Origin: GAS188 sp963794475
Lineage (GTDB): Bacteria; Pseudomonadota; Alphaproteobacteria; Rhizobiales; Beijerinckiaceae
NCBI GenBank assembly: GCA_963794475.1
Contig: CAWCDW010000003.1
Location: forward strand, 1,178,001-1,242,000
Direction: 5' to 3'
DNA length: 64,000 bases
Every line of letters begins with the position of its first letter. The first letter of the stretch is position 1. The translations under genes were made by a program, and so were the position numbers. Of this stretch, positions 49,071-57,015 are shown in pieces. The notes beneath the pieces were generated by a model. The model was not told the DNA's origin. It saw only the letters and a program-made list of their open reading frames with translations, and did no database searches.

Positions 49071-49906
49071 GGCGCGCCTCCGGCGCCGGCCATCCGAGTG
49101 CGCTCCGCGTGTCGACGCAGGCACTCGACCGCCGCCATGGCGAGGAGCGACAAAAGGACGAGCAGCACCGCCGCCGCGGTCACCGTCGGCGTGATGCTCT
49201 CGCGAACGCCGCTCCAGATTTGGCGCGGCAAGGTGCGGAACTCGGGGCCTCCGAGGAAAAGCGCGACGACGACTTCGTCGAACGAAGTCACGAAGGCAAA
49301 GAGCGCACCGCTCGCCACGCCCGGCAGGATCAGGGGCAAGGTCACGCGGCGGAACGTCTGGGCCGGCATGGCGCCGAGCGTGGCGGCGGCGCGCTCGAGC
49401 CAGGGATCGAGCGTTCGAAGGCTCGCCAGCACGGTGATCACGACGAACGGAAGGGCAAGCGCCGTGTGGGCGAGAAGCAGGCTCAGATAGCCGCCGGTCA
49501 AGCCGATGCGCGAGAAGGCGAGGAAGCTCGCCACGGCGACGATGATGAGCGGCACGAGCAAGGGCGTGAGCAAAAGCGCCGTCACCGGTTGGCGGAAGGG
49601 GAATTCCGGACGCACGAGCCCGAAGGCGGCGAGCGTTCCGAGCGGTGTCGCCAGAAGCGTCACGCCGAACGCGAGAGCAAGGCTGTTGCGGGTGGCCGTG
49701 AGCCAAACGGGATTGCCGAGGAATTCCGAATACCAGCGAAGCGAGAGGCCGGGCAGCGGATAGGTGAGAAGCGTGCCGGAGGTGAGCGAGAGCGGAATGA
49801 CGACGAGAAGCGGCAAGATCAGGAACGCCAGCACCGACCAGGCGACGACGCCGATGAGCGGCTTTCCCAAGCGCCCGGTCAACGGATCGTGGGGGCTGTC
49901 GCGCAT
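49067..49906 (-). CDS. Spermidine/putrescine-type ABC transporter permease (PotC-like), set 2
   Basis: A 279-residue permease paralogous to the set 1 gene at 41683. Seen: VVIPLSLTSGTLLTYPLPGL, EAA loop ERAAATLGAMPAQTFRRVTL, and LPRQIWSGVRESITPTVTAA. Start ATG 49906 is 2 bp after the stop of the PotB-like gene; the frame remains open upstream, but those codons overlap that gene. Its stop overlaps the amidohydrolase start. Confidence 0.9.
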   Translation of the reverse strand: MRDSPHDPLTGRLGKPLIGVVAWSVLAFLILPLLVVIPLSLTSGTLLTYPLPGLSLRWYSEFLGNPVWLTATRNSLALAFGVTLLATPLGTLAAFGLVRPEFPFRQPVTALLLTPLLVPLIIVAVASFLAFSRIGLTGGYLSLLLAHTALALPFVVITVLASLRTLDPWLERAAATLGAMPAQTFRRVTLPLILPGVASGALFAFVTSFDEVVVALFLGGPEFRTLPRQIWSGVRESITPTVTAAAVLLVLLSLLAMAAVECLRRHAERTRMAGAGGAP

Positions 49907-49908
49907 GC

Positions 49909-51138
49909 TCAGATCGTCCGCGCCGGGTTGACGCCGGTTGGACCCGCGAGCACGGCATAGATGCCCACGACCGCAGCGAGCAGGAGGGAGCCGAGCGCCG
50001 CGGCCATTCCCCAATTCACGGATTCATTGGTGAAGAAGCCGACGAAATAGCTGACCATCTGGTCGCCGGGTCCGCCGACGAGCGCGGGCGTGATGTAGTA
50101 GCCGAGCGAGGTGACGAAGACCAAAAGCGCTCCAGCCATCACGCCCGGCAGGATTTGCGGCAGATAAACCCTGCGGAACACAAGGAGAGGCGGTGCGCCG
50201 AGGCTCGCGGCGGCGCGCAGATGCTCGCGCGGCACGCGGCGCATTACGCCGTAGAGCGGCAACACGAAGAACGGCAGCATGACGTGCGTCATCGCCACAT
50301 AGACGCCGATGCGGTTGAAGATGAGCTTCGCCGGGCTGGCGATGAGCCCCAATCCGAGCAGAAGCTGGTTCACCAGCCCCTGGCCCTGGAGCAGAATCAC
50401 CCACGCCGTGGTCCTGACGAGAACGGAAGTCCAGAACGGCAACAGCACGAGCGCCAGCACGACGTTCGCGAGCTTCGCGGGCGCCGAGGCGAGATAGAAG
50501 GCGAGCGGCATGCCGAACAGGATGCAGAACGAGGTGACGGCCGCGCTGATGCCGAAGGTGCGCAAAAACACCTCGGCGTAGAGGGCGCGATCGGCCGGGC
50601 TCTGGTGAATCGCGCCCGAGGCATCACGGGATAGATCAAGGGCGGCGAGCAGGTAAAAGGGGGTGAGCGCGCTGCTCTCGTTGCGCAGCGTGCCCCACAC
50701 GTCGCGCTCTCCCCATTGCGCGTCGAGGGCGGGAAGCTCGGCGCGAGCCCTTTCGGGCGCGATCGCGGAAGCCTGCGCGCGGGTCTTCAAGATCAAGGTG
50801 CGCAACCCGGTGCGGCTGTAGTTCAAGCGCCGCGCCAAGGCGGCCGCGGCGGGCCCGTCGAGGGTTCGCAAATCGAGCACCAGCGACGAGAAGGCGCCCT
50901 CGCCCGGTAGGCCTTCGCGGTCCCAGGCGGCGAGCGCGGCACTCGTGCGCGGGAGCGCCGACGGCACCTCGGCGTTGTCGAGGCTGCGGAACATGAAGCC
51001 GATGATCGGCACGAGGAAGACGATGGCGAGAAAGGCCACGGCCGGAGCGACGAGGAGCGCGGCACGCAACGACCTTGCTCGCCCGGAACGCCTGACGGCG
51101 GCGAGGAGGCTCGGATCGGCTGCGCAAGCCATGGACAT
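49909..51138 (-). CDS. Spermidine/putrescine-type ABC transporter permease (PotB-like), set 2, with large periplasmic insert
   Basis: A 409-residue permease paralogous to the gene at 42511, with the same long region between helix 1 (about 25-50) and helix 2 (about 180). It includes LPRTSAALAAWDREGLPGEG and RRLNYSRTGLRTLILKTRAQ, matching RRLNLVTTGYRSLILSTATK in set 1. The core ends with LGYYITPALVGGPGDQMVSY. Start ATG 51138 or 51132. It lies 35 bp after the binding protein gene and 2 bp before the PotC-like gene. Confidence 0.88.
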   Translation of the reverse strand: MSMACAADPSLLAAVRRSGRARSLRAALLVAPAVAFLAIVFLVPIIGFMFRSLDNAEVPSALPRTSAALAAWDREGLPGEGAFSSLVLDLRTLDGPAAAALARRLNYSRTGLRTLILKTRAQASAIAPERARAELPALDAQWGERDVWGTLRNESSALTPFYLLAALDLSRDASGAIHQSPADRALYAEVFLRTFGISAAVTSFCILFGMPLAFYLASAPAKLANVVLALVLLPFWTSVLVRTTAWVILLQGQGLVNQLLLGLGLIASPAKLIFNRIGVYVAMTHVMLPFFVLPLYGVMRRVPREHLRAAASLGAPPLLVFRRVYLPQILPGVMAGALLVFVTSLGYYITPALVGGPGDQMVSYFVGFFTNESVNWGMAAALGSLLLAAVVGIYAVLAGPTGVNPARTI

Positions 51139-51173
51139 GAGCGGCCCTTAATGGCCCCAGGCGGCGCCGGATG

Positions 51174-52220
51174 TCACTTCGACACCCAGCGCGCGAAGCG
51201 CTCGCTCAGCTCGCCCTCATGCTCCGTCCAGAAATCCGCGTAGGCTTGCGTGTTCTGCGGCTGCGCCGTCTCGAGATGCGCGGTCGGGAGCTGGTCGCGC
51301 AGCGAGGCGGGAACGAGATCGAGGGCACGTATATTCGGCGGCCCATAGGGGATGGCTTGCGCATAGCGCGCTTGCGCCGGGGCGGAAGCCGCGTATTTGA
51401 TGAAGTCGATCGCGGCTTGCTTGTGAGGCGCCCCCTTCAGGATAACGAGATGGGAGCTGCCGTTCACGTGGCCGGCGTCCCAGACCATGCGGAAATGCTT
51501 CTTGTCGGCCTGGTTCGCGGCGGCGACGCGTCCGTTCCAGGCATAGCTCATCACCGTCTCGCCCGAGCCGAGGAGCTGAAGGCTCTCGCTGCCGCTCTTC
51601 CACCACTGAATATTGGGCTTGAGCTCGTCGAGCTTGGCGAAGGCGCGGTCGACGCCGCCTGGCCCCGCCAGCACGTCGATCACCTTGGCGGGCGGTACGC
51701 CGTCCGCCATCAACGCGACCTCGAGCGTCTCCTGCGGCCCGTACCAGAGGCCGCGCTTGCCCGGCCATTTGGCGACGTTCCAGAAATCGGCCCAGCTCTT
51801 GGGGCCATCCTTGATGCGATCGGCGTCATAGACGAGAACGCCCGACGAATTGACGACCGGCACGCCGCAGGGCGAGAGCGGCTCGCCGAAATCGGCCGGG
51901 TTGAGAAGCTTGTTCCATTCGACCTTCTCGAACATGCCCTCGGCGCAGCCCGCGTAAAGCACCAGGATGGGCACGGTCACCACATCCCATTTGACGTTGT
52001 TCGCCTCGATCTGGGCGCGGATTTGCGAGAGCTTCTGGTCGTATTCGTCCTCGACGATGCGGATCCCCGTCTCTTTCGAGAAAGGCTGGTACCAGGCGGA
52101 GCGCGCCGCGTCCTGGCTCGCGCCGCCGGTGCCGGCGATCACGAGCGTCTTCTCCTGCGCAAAGGCCACGGTCGAAGCCGCGATCACGAAAGCGGCGATG
52201 AAAATCGAAGAGAGCTTCAT
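51174..52220 (-). CDS. Periplasmic polyamine-type substrate-binding protein (PotD-like), set 2
   Basis: A 348-residue binding protein with a classic signal peptide (MKLSSIFIAAFVIAASTVAF, cleavage after AFA). Family stretches: LVIAGTGGASQDAARSAWYQ, WDVVTVPILVLYAGCAEGMF, ALMADGVPPAKVIDVLAGPG and WNGRVAAANQADKKHFRMVW. Compared with the set 1 protein, the core layout is the same but ligand-contact segments differ. The start ATG 52220 follows GAGGAGGAAATC. It is separated by 57 bp from the deacetylase-fold gene and is the first transporter gene of the operon. Confidence 0.88.
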   Translation of the reverse strand: MKLSSIFIAAFVIAASTVAFAQEKTLVIAGTGGASQDAARSAWYQPFSKETGIRIVEDEYDQKLSQIRAQIEANNVKWDVVTVPILVLYAGCAEGMFEKVEWNKLLNPADFGEPLSPCGVPVVNSSGVLVYDADRIKDGPKSWADFWNVAKWPGKRGLWYGPQETLEVALMADGVPPAKVIDVLAGPGGVDRAFAKLDELKPNIQWWKSGSESLQLLGSGETVMSYAWNGRVAAANQADKKHFRMVWDAGHVNGSSHLVILKGAPHKQAAIDFIKYAASAPAQARYAQAIPYGPPNIRALDLVPASLRDQLPTAHLETAQPQNTQAYADFWTEHEGELSERFARWVSK

Positions 52221-52277
52221 GATTTCCTCCTCTGGTCGGCGTCGTTGGCCGATCGGCCTCGACACGCTGTGATCGCG

Positions 52278-53180
52278 CTAGGGCGAAGGGCCTTTCACGC
52301 GAACCGGGGCATCGTAGTAGGGCAGCTCGTCGACGCGCGGCGTAAAGGTGCCGGCATCGATGCAGGAGCGGACATGGCGCGCGATCTCCTCGAGCGTGGT
52401 GATCCAGACACCACCCTTGGCGAGCATCGCCTCGATCATCTTTTCGGTGCGGTGCCAGCGCGCGAGGCGCCCCGACACCATCGGGTGCCAGACGGCGATC
52501 CACAGCCCGCCATAGTCAAAGGCCGCCTCGAATTCCGCCCAAAAGACCTCCCAGGCCCTTTCCGGCGCGCGGATGGGCTTCTGGTAGCCGAGGTCGAGGC
52601 TGTGGGTGAATTGCGGCCAGTCGTCCAAGCCCCAATGCGAGGGAAGCTCGACGAGCTCGCCTGCTTTGCAGCGCAGCAGATAGGGAACATCGTCTCCCAT
52701 CAGCGAGGCGTCGTAGAGGAAGCCTTCCTGGAGCAAAAGCTCGGCCGAGTTGTTCGAGAAGTTGTAGAGTGGGGCTCGCCAGCCGCGCGGCCTTTGGCCC
52801 GTGTGCTCGACGATGACCTCGATGCCGCGCTGCAGCCAGTACAGCTCCTCGTCGCGCGAAAGCTCGTTCGGATGCTCGTGGATGTAGCCGTGATGGCCGA
52901 TCTCATGACCGTCGCGCAAAATCGCCTCGACCGCTTCCGGGTAGCTTTCGACGCACCAGGCGGGAATGAAGAAGCTCTGTTTCAGGCCGAATTTGCGCCA
53001 GGTCTCGAGGATGCGCGGAATGGCGACAAGCGGGCCGTAACGCAGCATCGACAAGGTCGCCACCATTTGATGCGCGCGATCCGGGTGGGCGAGGTGAAGA
53101 ATCGAATCGGCGTCCATGTCCAGCGTGAACGCGACCGCGCAGCGCGCCCCGTTGGGCCAGGGGACCGGGTTCTTGATCAT
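52278..53180 (-). CDS. Polysaccharide deacetylase-fold hydrolase (PuuE/cyclic-imidase-like)
   Basis: A 300-residue NodB-fold enzyme without a signal peptide. Seen: VAFTLDMDAD (first metal Asp), GHEIGHHGYIHEHPNELSRD (HxxxH metal ligands), RPRGWRAPLYNFSNNSAELL, and DYGGLWIAVWHPMVSGRLAR. Cytoplasmic members of this shape include allantoinase PuuE and cyclic imidases. That fits an operon that also has a carbamoylase and deaminases better than cell-wall deacetylation does. Start ATG 53180 overlaps the preceding gene stop (ATGA). Confidence 0.85.
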   Translation of the reverse strand: MIKNPVPWPNGARCAVAFTLDMDADSILHLAHPDRAHQMVATLSMLRYGPLVAIPRILETWRKFGLKQSFFIPAWCVESYPEAVEAILRDGHEIGHHGYIHEHPNELSRDEELYWLQRGIEVIVEHTGQRPRGWRAPLYNFSNNSAELLLQEGFLYDASLMGDDVPYLLRCKAGELVELPSHWGLDDWPQFTHSLDLGYQKPIRAPERAWEVFWAEFEAAFDYGGLWIAVWHPMVSGRLARWHRTEKMIEAMLAKGGVWITTLEEIARHVRSCIDAGTFTPRVDELPYYDAPVRVKGPSP

Positions 53181-54439
53181 GCGGCGACCTCGGCCTCGAG
53201 GCGCGACAGCCGCTGGACAACCCCGGCGAGGACCTCGGTGCCCGCGACCATGTCTTCGAGCGAGGTGAATTCGGCCTCGTTGTGGCTGATGCCGTCGCGA
53301 CAGGGAACGAAGATCATCCCGCTCGGACACAGACGTGCCAGGAAGGCGGCGTCATGGGTTGCTCCCGACATGATGTCGAGCGCGCCGTGGCCGAGCCGGG
53401 CTGCCTCTTGGCGCACCGCCTCGACCACGCTCGCGGCGAAGCTCACGCCGCGCGAGGTCAGCAGGGTCTCGACGCTGGCGCTGCAAGGCTCCGCCTCGTC
53501 GCGGCAGATCTCGTGGATCGCCCGATCGAGCCGTTCGAGCTCGTCGTCGTCGGGATGGCGGATGTCCACGGTCATCGTCACCTTGCCGGGGATGGTGTTC
53601 GTTGTCCCGGGCGAAACCTCGAAGCGTCCGATCGTCAGGCGGGCGATGTCCTGGACGTCGGTCGCGATCCGGTCGAGCTCGGCCGCGATGCGCCGCGCGG
53701 CGACGAAGGCGTCACGGCGCCGAAGGCGCGGCGTTGTGCCGGCGTGCGCCTCCGTGCCCTCGACCGTGATGGCGTATTGCCGCAAGCCTTGGATGCCGAG
53801 CACGACACCGATCTTGCGGTGCGTCGATTCGAGGATGGGACCCTGCTCGATATGGGCTTCGATATAAGCATGCAGAGGGGTCGCCAGCGCGCGAGGTGTG
53901 CAGCGAGGCAGCTTGCGGTGCATGAACGCGAGCGCCTCCGACACGGTCATCCCGTCCTTGCTGCGCGCCGCGAGCGCCTGCTGCAAGGGAAGTGCGCCGA
54001 CATAGACGGCCGAGCCCATGGTGGTGGGCTGGAAACGAGCGCCCTCCTCGTTCGTCCAGACCACGACCTCGATCGGCCGATCCGTCTCGACCGAGCCGTC
54101 ATCGAGCGCCTCGAGCACCTCGAGGGCCGCCAGCACCCCATAGACCCCGTCGAAATTTCCACCATTCGGCTGGCTGTCGAGATGGGAGCCGGCGAGCACG
54201 GGAGCAGCGTCCCGCTCGCGCCCCGGCCGGCGAATAAAGAGATTGCCGATCGGGTCGACGCTGAGCGCATAGCCGCGCGATCGCGCCCAGCCGATGACGA
54301 GGGCCCGCGCCTCGATCTCCGCTTCGGAGAGCGCCTGACGATCGATACCGCCTCGCCCCGTTGCGCCGATGGCGGCCAGCGCCTCATGTCGCGTGCGAAC
54401 TCGGTCGACGTCGATCTTGATGGCCAGCGCCTCGATCAC
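53177..54439 (-). CDS. M20 hydantoinase/carbamoylase-family amidase
   Basis: A 420-residue Zn-dependent hydrolase of the N-carbamoyl-amino-acid hydrolase / allantoate amidohydrolase / ureidoglycolate family. Seen: LAGSHLDSQPNGGNFDGVYG, WTNEEGARFQP (Glu-Glu), AYIEAHIEQGPILE, SPGTTNTIPGKVTMTVDIRH and GISHNEAEFTSLEDM with the last metal His. It removes carbamoyl groups from N-carbamoyl compounds, a typical step after opening of hydantoin, dihydropyrimidine or allantoin rings. GTG 54439 overlaps the TGA of the DUF1989 gene and is the likely start. Confidence 0.88.
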   Translation of the reverse strand: MIEALAIKIDVDRVRTRHEALAAIGATGRGGIDRQALSEAEIEARALVIGWARSRGYALSVDPIGNLFIRRPGRERDAAPVLAGSHLDSQPNGGNFDGVYGVLAALEVLEALDDGSVETDRPIEVVVWTNEEGARFQPTTMGSAVYVGALPLQQALAARSKDGMTVSEALAFMHRKLPRCTPRALATPLHAYIEAHIEQGPILESTHRKIGVVLGIQGLRQYAITVEGTEAHAGTTPRLRRRDAFVAARRIAAELDRIATDVQDIARLTIGRFEVSPGTTNTIPGKVTMTVDIRHPDDDELERLDRAIHEICRDEAEPCSASVETLLTSRGVSFAASVVEAVRQEAARLGHGALDIMSGATHDAAFLARLCPSGMIFVPCRDGISHNEAEFTSLEDMVAGTEVLAGVVQRLSRLEAEVAA

Positions 54440-54987
54440 CTCCCGACCTCGGCGAGGATGTCGGTCGGATTCCCGCCGCAGGTATCGTTGAAGTCTTGCG
54501 GGCAGGCGGAGAGCACGACATAGGCGTCGAGCTCGGCTCTCAGGATCACGTAATCGCCCGCCTTGGATTCGGGCGCCTTGATGGTGAAGGTGCCGTCCGG
54601 GTTGATGAAGAAATTGGTGAAGAGGTTCCACGGTTGCGGCGTAAAAGGGAGCTTGATGGAAAGGCCCTCCAGCGCCCGATGAAGGTTGTTCTCGCAACTC
54701 GCGTGATCGGCGTGCTCAGGCCCGCCCAATTCGATGTAACGCCAGCGGTCGCAGGCGGCATATTGCATGTCGTGCTGGCCGGGTGAGTGGTCCTCGACGA
54801 GCGTGACGATCGGGCGGCGGTGGTTGGTGTAGGCCGCGTCGCCTTGGTGCGGGAAAAGCTTCTCGATCGAGGGCTTGGTGTGCATGCAAGACAGATATTC
54901 GGACAGGTTTTGCTTGTTGAAGGCCCAGAAGTCGACCGGCTGCGCACCTTTGCAATCCGTGATCTTGATTAGATCGCCCTTCGCCAC
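54436..54987 (-). CDS. DUF1989 (urea carboxylase-associated) family protein, probably 5'-truncated by an in-frame stop
   Basis: As an open frame it starts at GTG 54987 (VAKGDLIKITDCKG) and gives 183 residues. Family blocks: AQPVDFWAFN, SCMHTKPSIEKLFP, EDHSPGQHDMQYAACDR, PWNLFTNFFINPDG and CPQDFNDTCGGNPTDI. DUF1989 proteins are linked to urea carboxylase and guanidine-type nitrogen metabolism. The usual N-terminus is present upstream in the same frame (QSYRIPARTGHAFS), but a TAG at 55030-55032 separates it from a good GTG start at 55047, which has AGAGGG 7 bp before it. The intact protein would start at 55047 (203 residues). So this is either a truncated gene or a base error. It is the first gene of the long operon. 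Confidence 0.85.
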   Translation of the reverse strand: MAKGDLIKITDCKGAQPVDFWAFNKQNLSEYLSCMHTKPSIEKLFPHQGDAAYTNHRRPIVTLVEDHSPGQHDMQYAACDRWRYIELGGPEHADHASCENNLHRALEGLSIKLPFTPQPWNLFTNFFINPDGTFTIKAPESKAGDYVILRAELDAYVVLSACPQDFNDTCGGNPTDILAEVGR

Positions 54988-55075
54988 CGAAAAGGCGTGG
55001 CCGGTTCGCGCCGGGATACGATAGCTTTGCTAAATCTTGCCGAGCACGGTTGCACCCTCTGATTACCGCTCTCGG

Positions 55076-55142
55076 AGGCTAGCACCGCGTCCGTTCTTGT
55101 CAAGTCACTTTCCTGCAAGTCACTTACTTGCTCCCAAGTCAT
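55076..55142. promoter_or_regulatory. Operon promoter with overlapping CAAGTCA operator repeats
   Basis: On the minus strand, TTGACA (55103-55098) is followed after 16 bp by TAGCCT (55081-55076), a sigma70-like pair about 30 bp before the operon's GTG at 55047. CAAGTCACTT occurs at 55101-55110 and 55116-55125, and CAAGTCAT at 55135-55142, with an inverted ACTTG at 55126-55130. The first copy overlaps the -35 box. The repeats lie between the operon and the divergent XRE-cupin gene, so they are the likely binding sites of that regulator. Confidence 0.55.
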
Positions 55143-55201
55143 ACCACTGGCTTCCAAGGCCGTAATCGAGTATTCCTATGCAAGTAAAGGGAAGAGCATC
55201 G

Positions 55202-55825
55202 ATGGTGCCCAACGGGAAAAGACGGCTGTTGCAAACAGGACTGAGCGCCGACGCGCAAGCCGGCGCCGTCGCCATTGGCGTTCGGCTGCGTCATGCGCGC
55301 CTCACCAAGGGCTTGTCCTTGCGCGCGGTCGCGGATCAGGTGGGCTGCTCGGAAAGCTTTGTCTCCAAGATCGAGAACGACAAGGTGAACCCTTCCCTCG
55401 CCACCCTCCACAAGCTCGTGCGCGTCCTCGAGACCAATATCGCGGCCTTGTTTTCCGATGGGCCCGACGAGAGTTCGGTTCAGATTTTCCGGCCGGGCTC
55501 GCGCCCGCTGATCCGCATGGATCCGCTACGCCATGGCAAGGGCATCGTGCTGGAGCGCCTTCTTTCGCAGGCGAGAAGCACGCTTCTGCAAGCCAACATC
55601 CACCGTATCGATCCGGGCGGAGAGAGCGACGGGCGGATCGAGCATGAGGGGGAGGAGATCGGCTACATCCTGAAAGGAGAGCTCGAGCTTCGCATCGACG
55701 ACAAGACCTATCGGTTGAGCGCGGGAGATTCTTTCTTCTTTCCCTCGCATCTCCCGCATGGCTACTCGAACCCCGGAGCGACCGAGACCCAAGTCATCTG
55801 GATCAACACGCCGCCGACCTTCTGA
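55202..55825 (+). CDS. XRE-family transcriptional regulator with C-terminal cupin domain
   Basis: About 207 residues from ATG 55202 (MVPNGKRRLLQ), which has AAGGGAAGAG 5 bp upstream; ATG 55178 would add eight residues. Residues about 27-80 form a helix-turn-helix (LRHARLTKGLSLRAVADQVG, then SESFVSKIENDKVNPSLATL). Residues about 110-205 form a cupin (EGEEIGYILKGELELRIDDK, GDSFFFPSHLPHGYSN), likely the effector sensor. This architecture is that of PuuR-type repressors of amine and nitrogen-compound catabolism. It is divergent from the 13-gene operon across repeated CAAGTCA motifs and is therefore its probable regulator and its own. Confidence 0.88.
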   Translation: MVPNGKRRLLQTGLSADAQAGAVAIGVRLRHARLTKGLSLRAVADQVGCSESFVSKIENDKVNPSLATLHKLVRVLETNIAALFSDGPDESSVQIFRPGSRPLIRMDPLRHGKGIVLERLLSQARSTLLQANIHRIDPGGESDGRIEHEGEEIGYILKGELELRIDDKTYRLSAGDSFFFPSHLPHGYSNPGATETQVIWINTPPTF

Positions 55826-55850
55826 TCCTGCCGCTGGGGCATTCGACCGA

Positions 55851-56876
55851 TCACGAGCCGCAAGGCTCGAAGCGCACCGTCACATCCTCACCCGCATAAA
55901 GCCCCATGGGCGGCCGATCGAGCGTCAAGAACGCATCCGCATGGTTGAGCGCGGTCTCGCCTTGTCGAGGCGCCGACGGCGACAGGGCGCCGATGAGCGG
56001 CGCGATGCGCGTAACGCTCGCGCCGAGCTCGCCGGTCGATCCACCGGGCCTTGCGATCGAAGCGCGCTGATGCACGCAAAGATCGGAAAGATGCGCCGCC
56101 TCGACCTCGGCGCGAATGCCGAGATTCTTGTCGTTCGCGAGCCGCAACAGCACGCTCGGCACGGCCGAGGTGACGAATTGGCCGCGCGAGGCCAATCGCT
56201 CGACCACCACGCCGTCGATCGGCGATCGCACGGTGCATTGGGCCACCCGCGCGCGGGCCGCGTCGAGCGCCGACGAGGCCGCGTCGCGGCGCGCGTCGGC
56301 TTCGGCGATGTCTTCCTCGCGCGAGCCCGAGCGCAGGAGATCGAGGCGGGCGCGCGCATCCTCGAGCTGCGCGCTCGTGATGCGGGCATCGCGCTCGACC
56401 TGCAGCATGACGGCTTGCGTGACGCTGATGCCGAGCTGGAGCGCCTGGGCGCGCCGCAGCGCCTCCGCGGCTTCCTCGGCGCGCGCCTTGGCGACGCCGA
56501 CATTGGCCTCGCCGACCGCGATCTCCTGCGAGCGCGAACCGTTGCGCACGCGCTCATCGGCGGCTTGCGCGGCTTGTGCCTGACCGGCAAGCGCCTTCGT
56601 GTCGGCCTCGAGCGGAGCGCAATCGATCTTGATGAGCTCGTCTCCGGCGTGGACGAGCTCTCCCGGCCCGGCGACGATACGCTCGATCACGCCGATCGCG
56701 GCCGTGCCGATCGACAAAATGCCCTCCGCGGGTTCGACAACGCCGCGCCCCGTGAAAGCCGCATGAGGTTGAGGCGAGGTCTGGGCCTGGCTTTGCGGTA
56801 AATCCCAAAGCGCTCCAAGACAGGCGAAGGCGAGAAGCAGGGCAGGGCCCTGTGATGCTGACGCAAATCGAACCAT
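55851..56876 (-). CDS. HlyD-like membrane fusion / efflux adaptor protein
   Basis: A 341-residue periplasmic adaptor. A signal or anchor sequence is at residues 1-32 (LLLAFACLGALW). The first half of the biotinyl-lipoyl fold follows (GRGVVEPAEGILSIGTAAIG). A coiled-coil hairpin spans about 85-215, with heptads of Ala/Glu/Arg, for example ANVGVAKARAEEAAEALRRA. The second lipoyl half is CTVRSPIDGVVVERLASRGQ. These proteins bridge inner-membrane pumps to the outer membrane or ABC DevA-type exporters. No pump gene lies beside it, so its partner is unknown. Confidence 0.82.
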   Translation of the reverse strand: MVRFASASQGPALLLAFACLGALWDLPQSQAQTSPQPHAAFTGRGVVEPAEGILSIGTAAIGVIERIVAGPGELVHAGDELIKIDCAPLEADTKALAGQAQAAQAADERVRNGSRSQEIAVGEANVGVAKARAEEAAEALRRAQALQLGISVTQAVMLQVERDARITSAQLEDARARLDLLRSGSREEDIAEADARRDAASSALDAARARVAQCTVRSPIDGVVVERLASRGQFVTSAVPSVLLRLANDKNLGIRAEVEAAHLSDLCVHQRASIARPGGSTGELGASVTRIAPLIGALSPSAPRQGETALNHADAFLTLDRPPMGLYAGEDVTVRFEPCGS

Positions 56877-57015
56877 CGCTGCACGTCTCCGAACAGCGCC
56901 GCCCCGCTATAGTTTAGAACCCCAGACCGGCCCTTGTCAGGATGAGAACTTCCAGGCGCCAGACCCCGTTCCTCGATGCCTCGGCGAGATTTGCCTCGAG
57001 CCGAGCCGTGCAAAC

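Noticed and set aside
47595..49490. A 631-codon plus-strand frame over the first amidohydrolase gene
   Set aside because: High-GC antisense artefact. Metal-binding motifs lie on the minus strand.
51171..53867. An 898-codon plus-strand frame over the binding protein, deacetylase-fold and M20 genes
   Set aside because: It spans three minus-strand genes with coupled starts and stops and has no domain of its own.
55048..55177. A guanidine or other riboswitch ahead of the DUF1989-led operon
   Set aside because: The leader from the predicted transcription start is only about 20 bp, too short. Repeated CAAGTCA motifs explain the conserved-looking sequence better.
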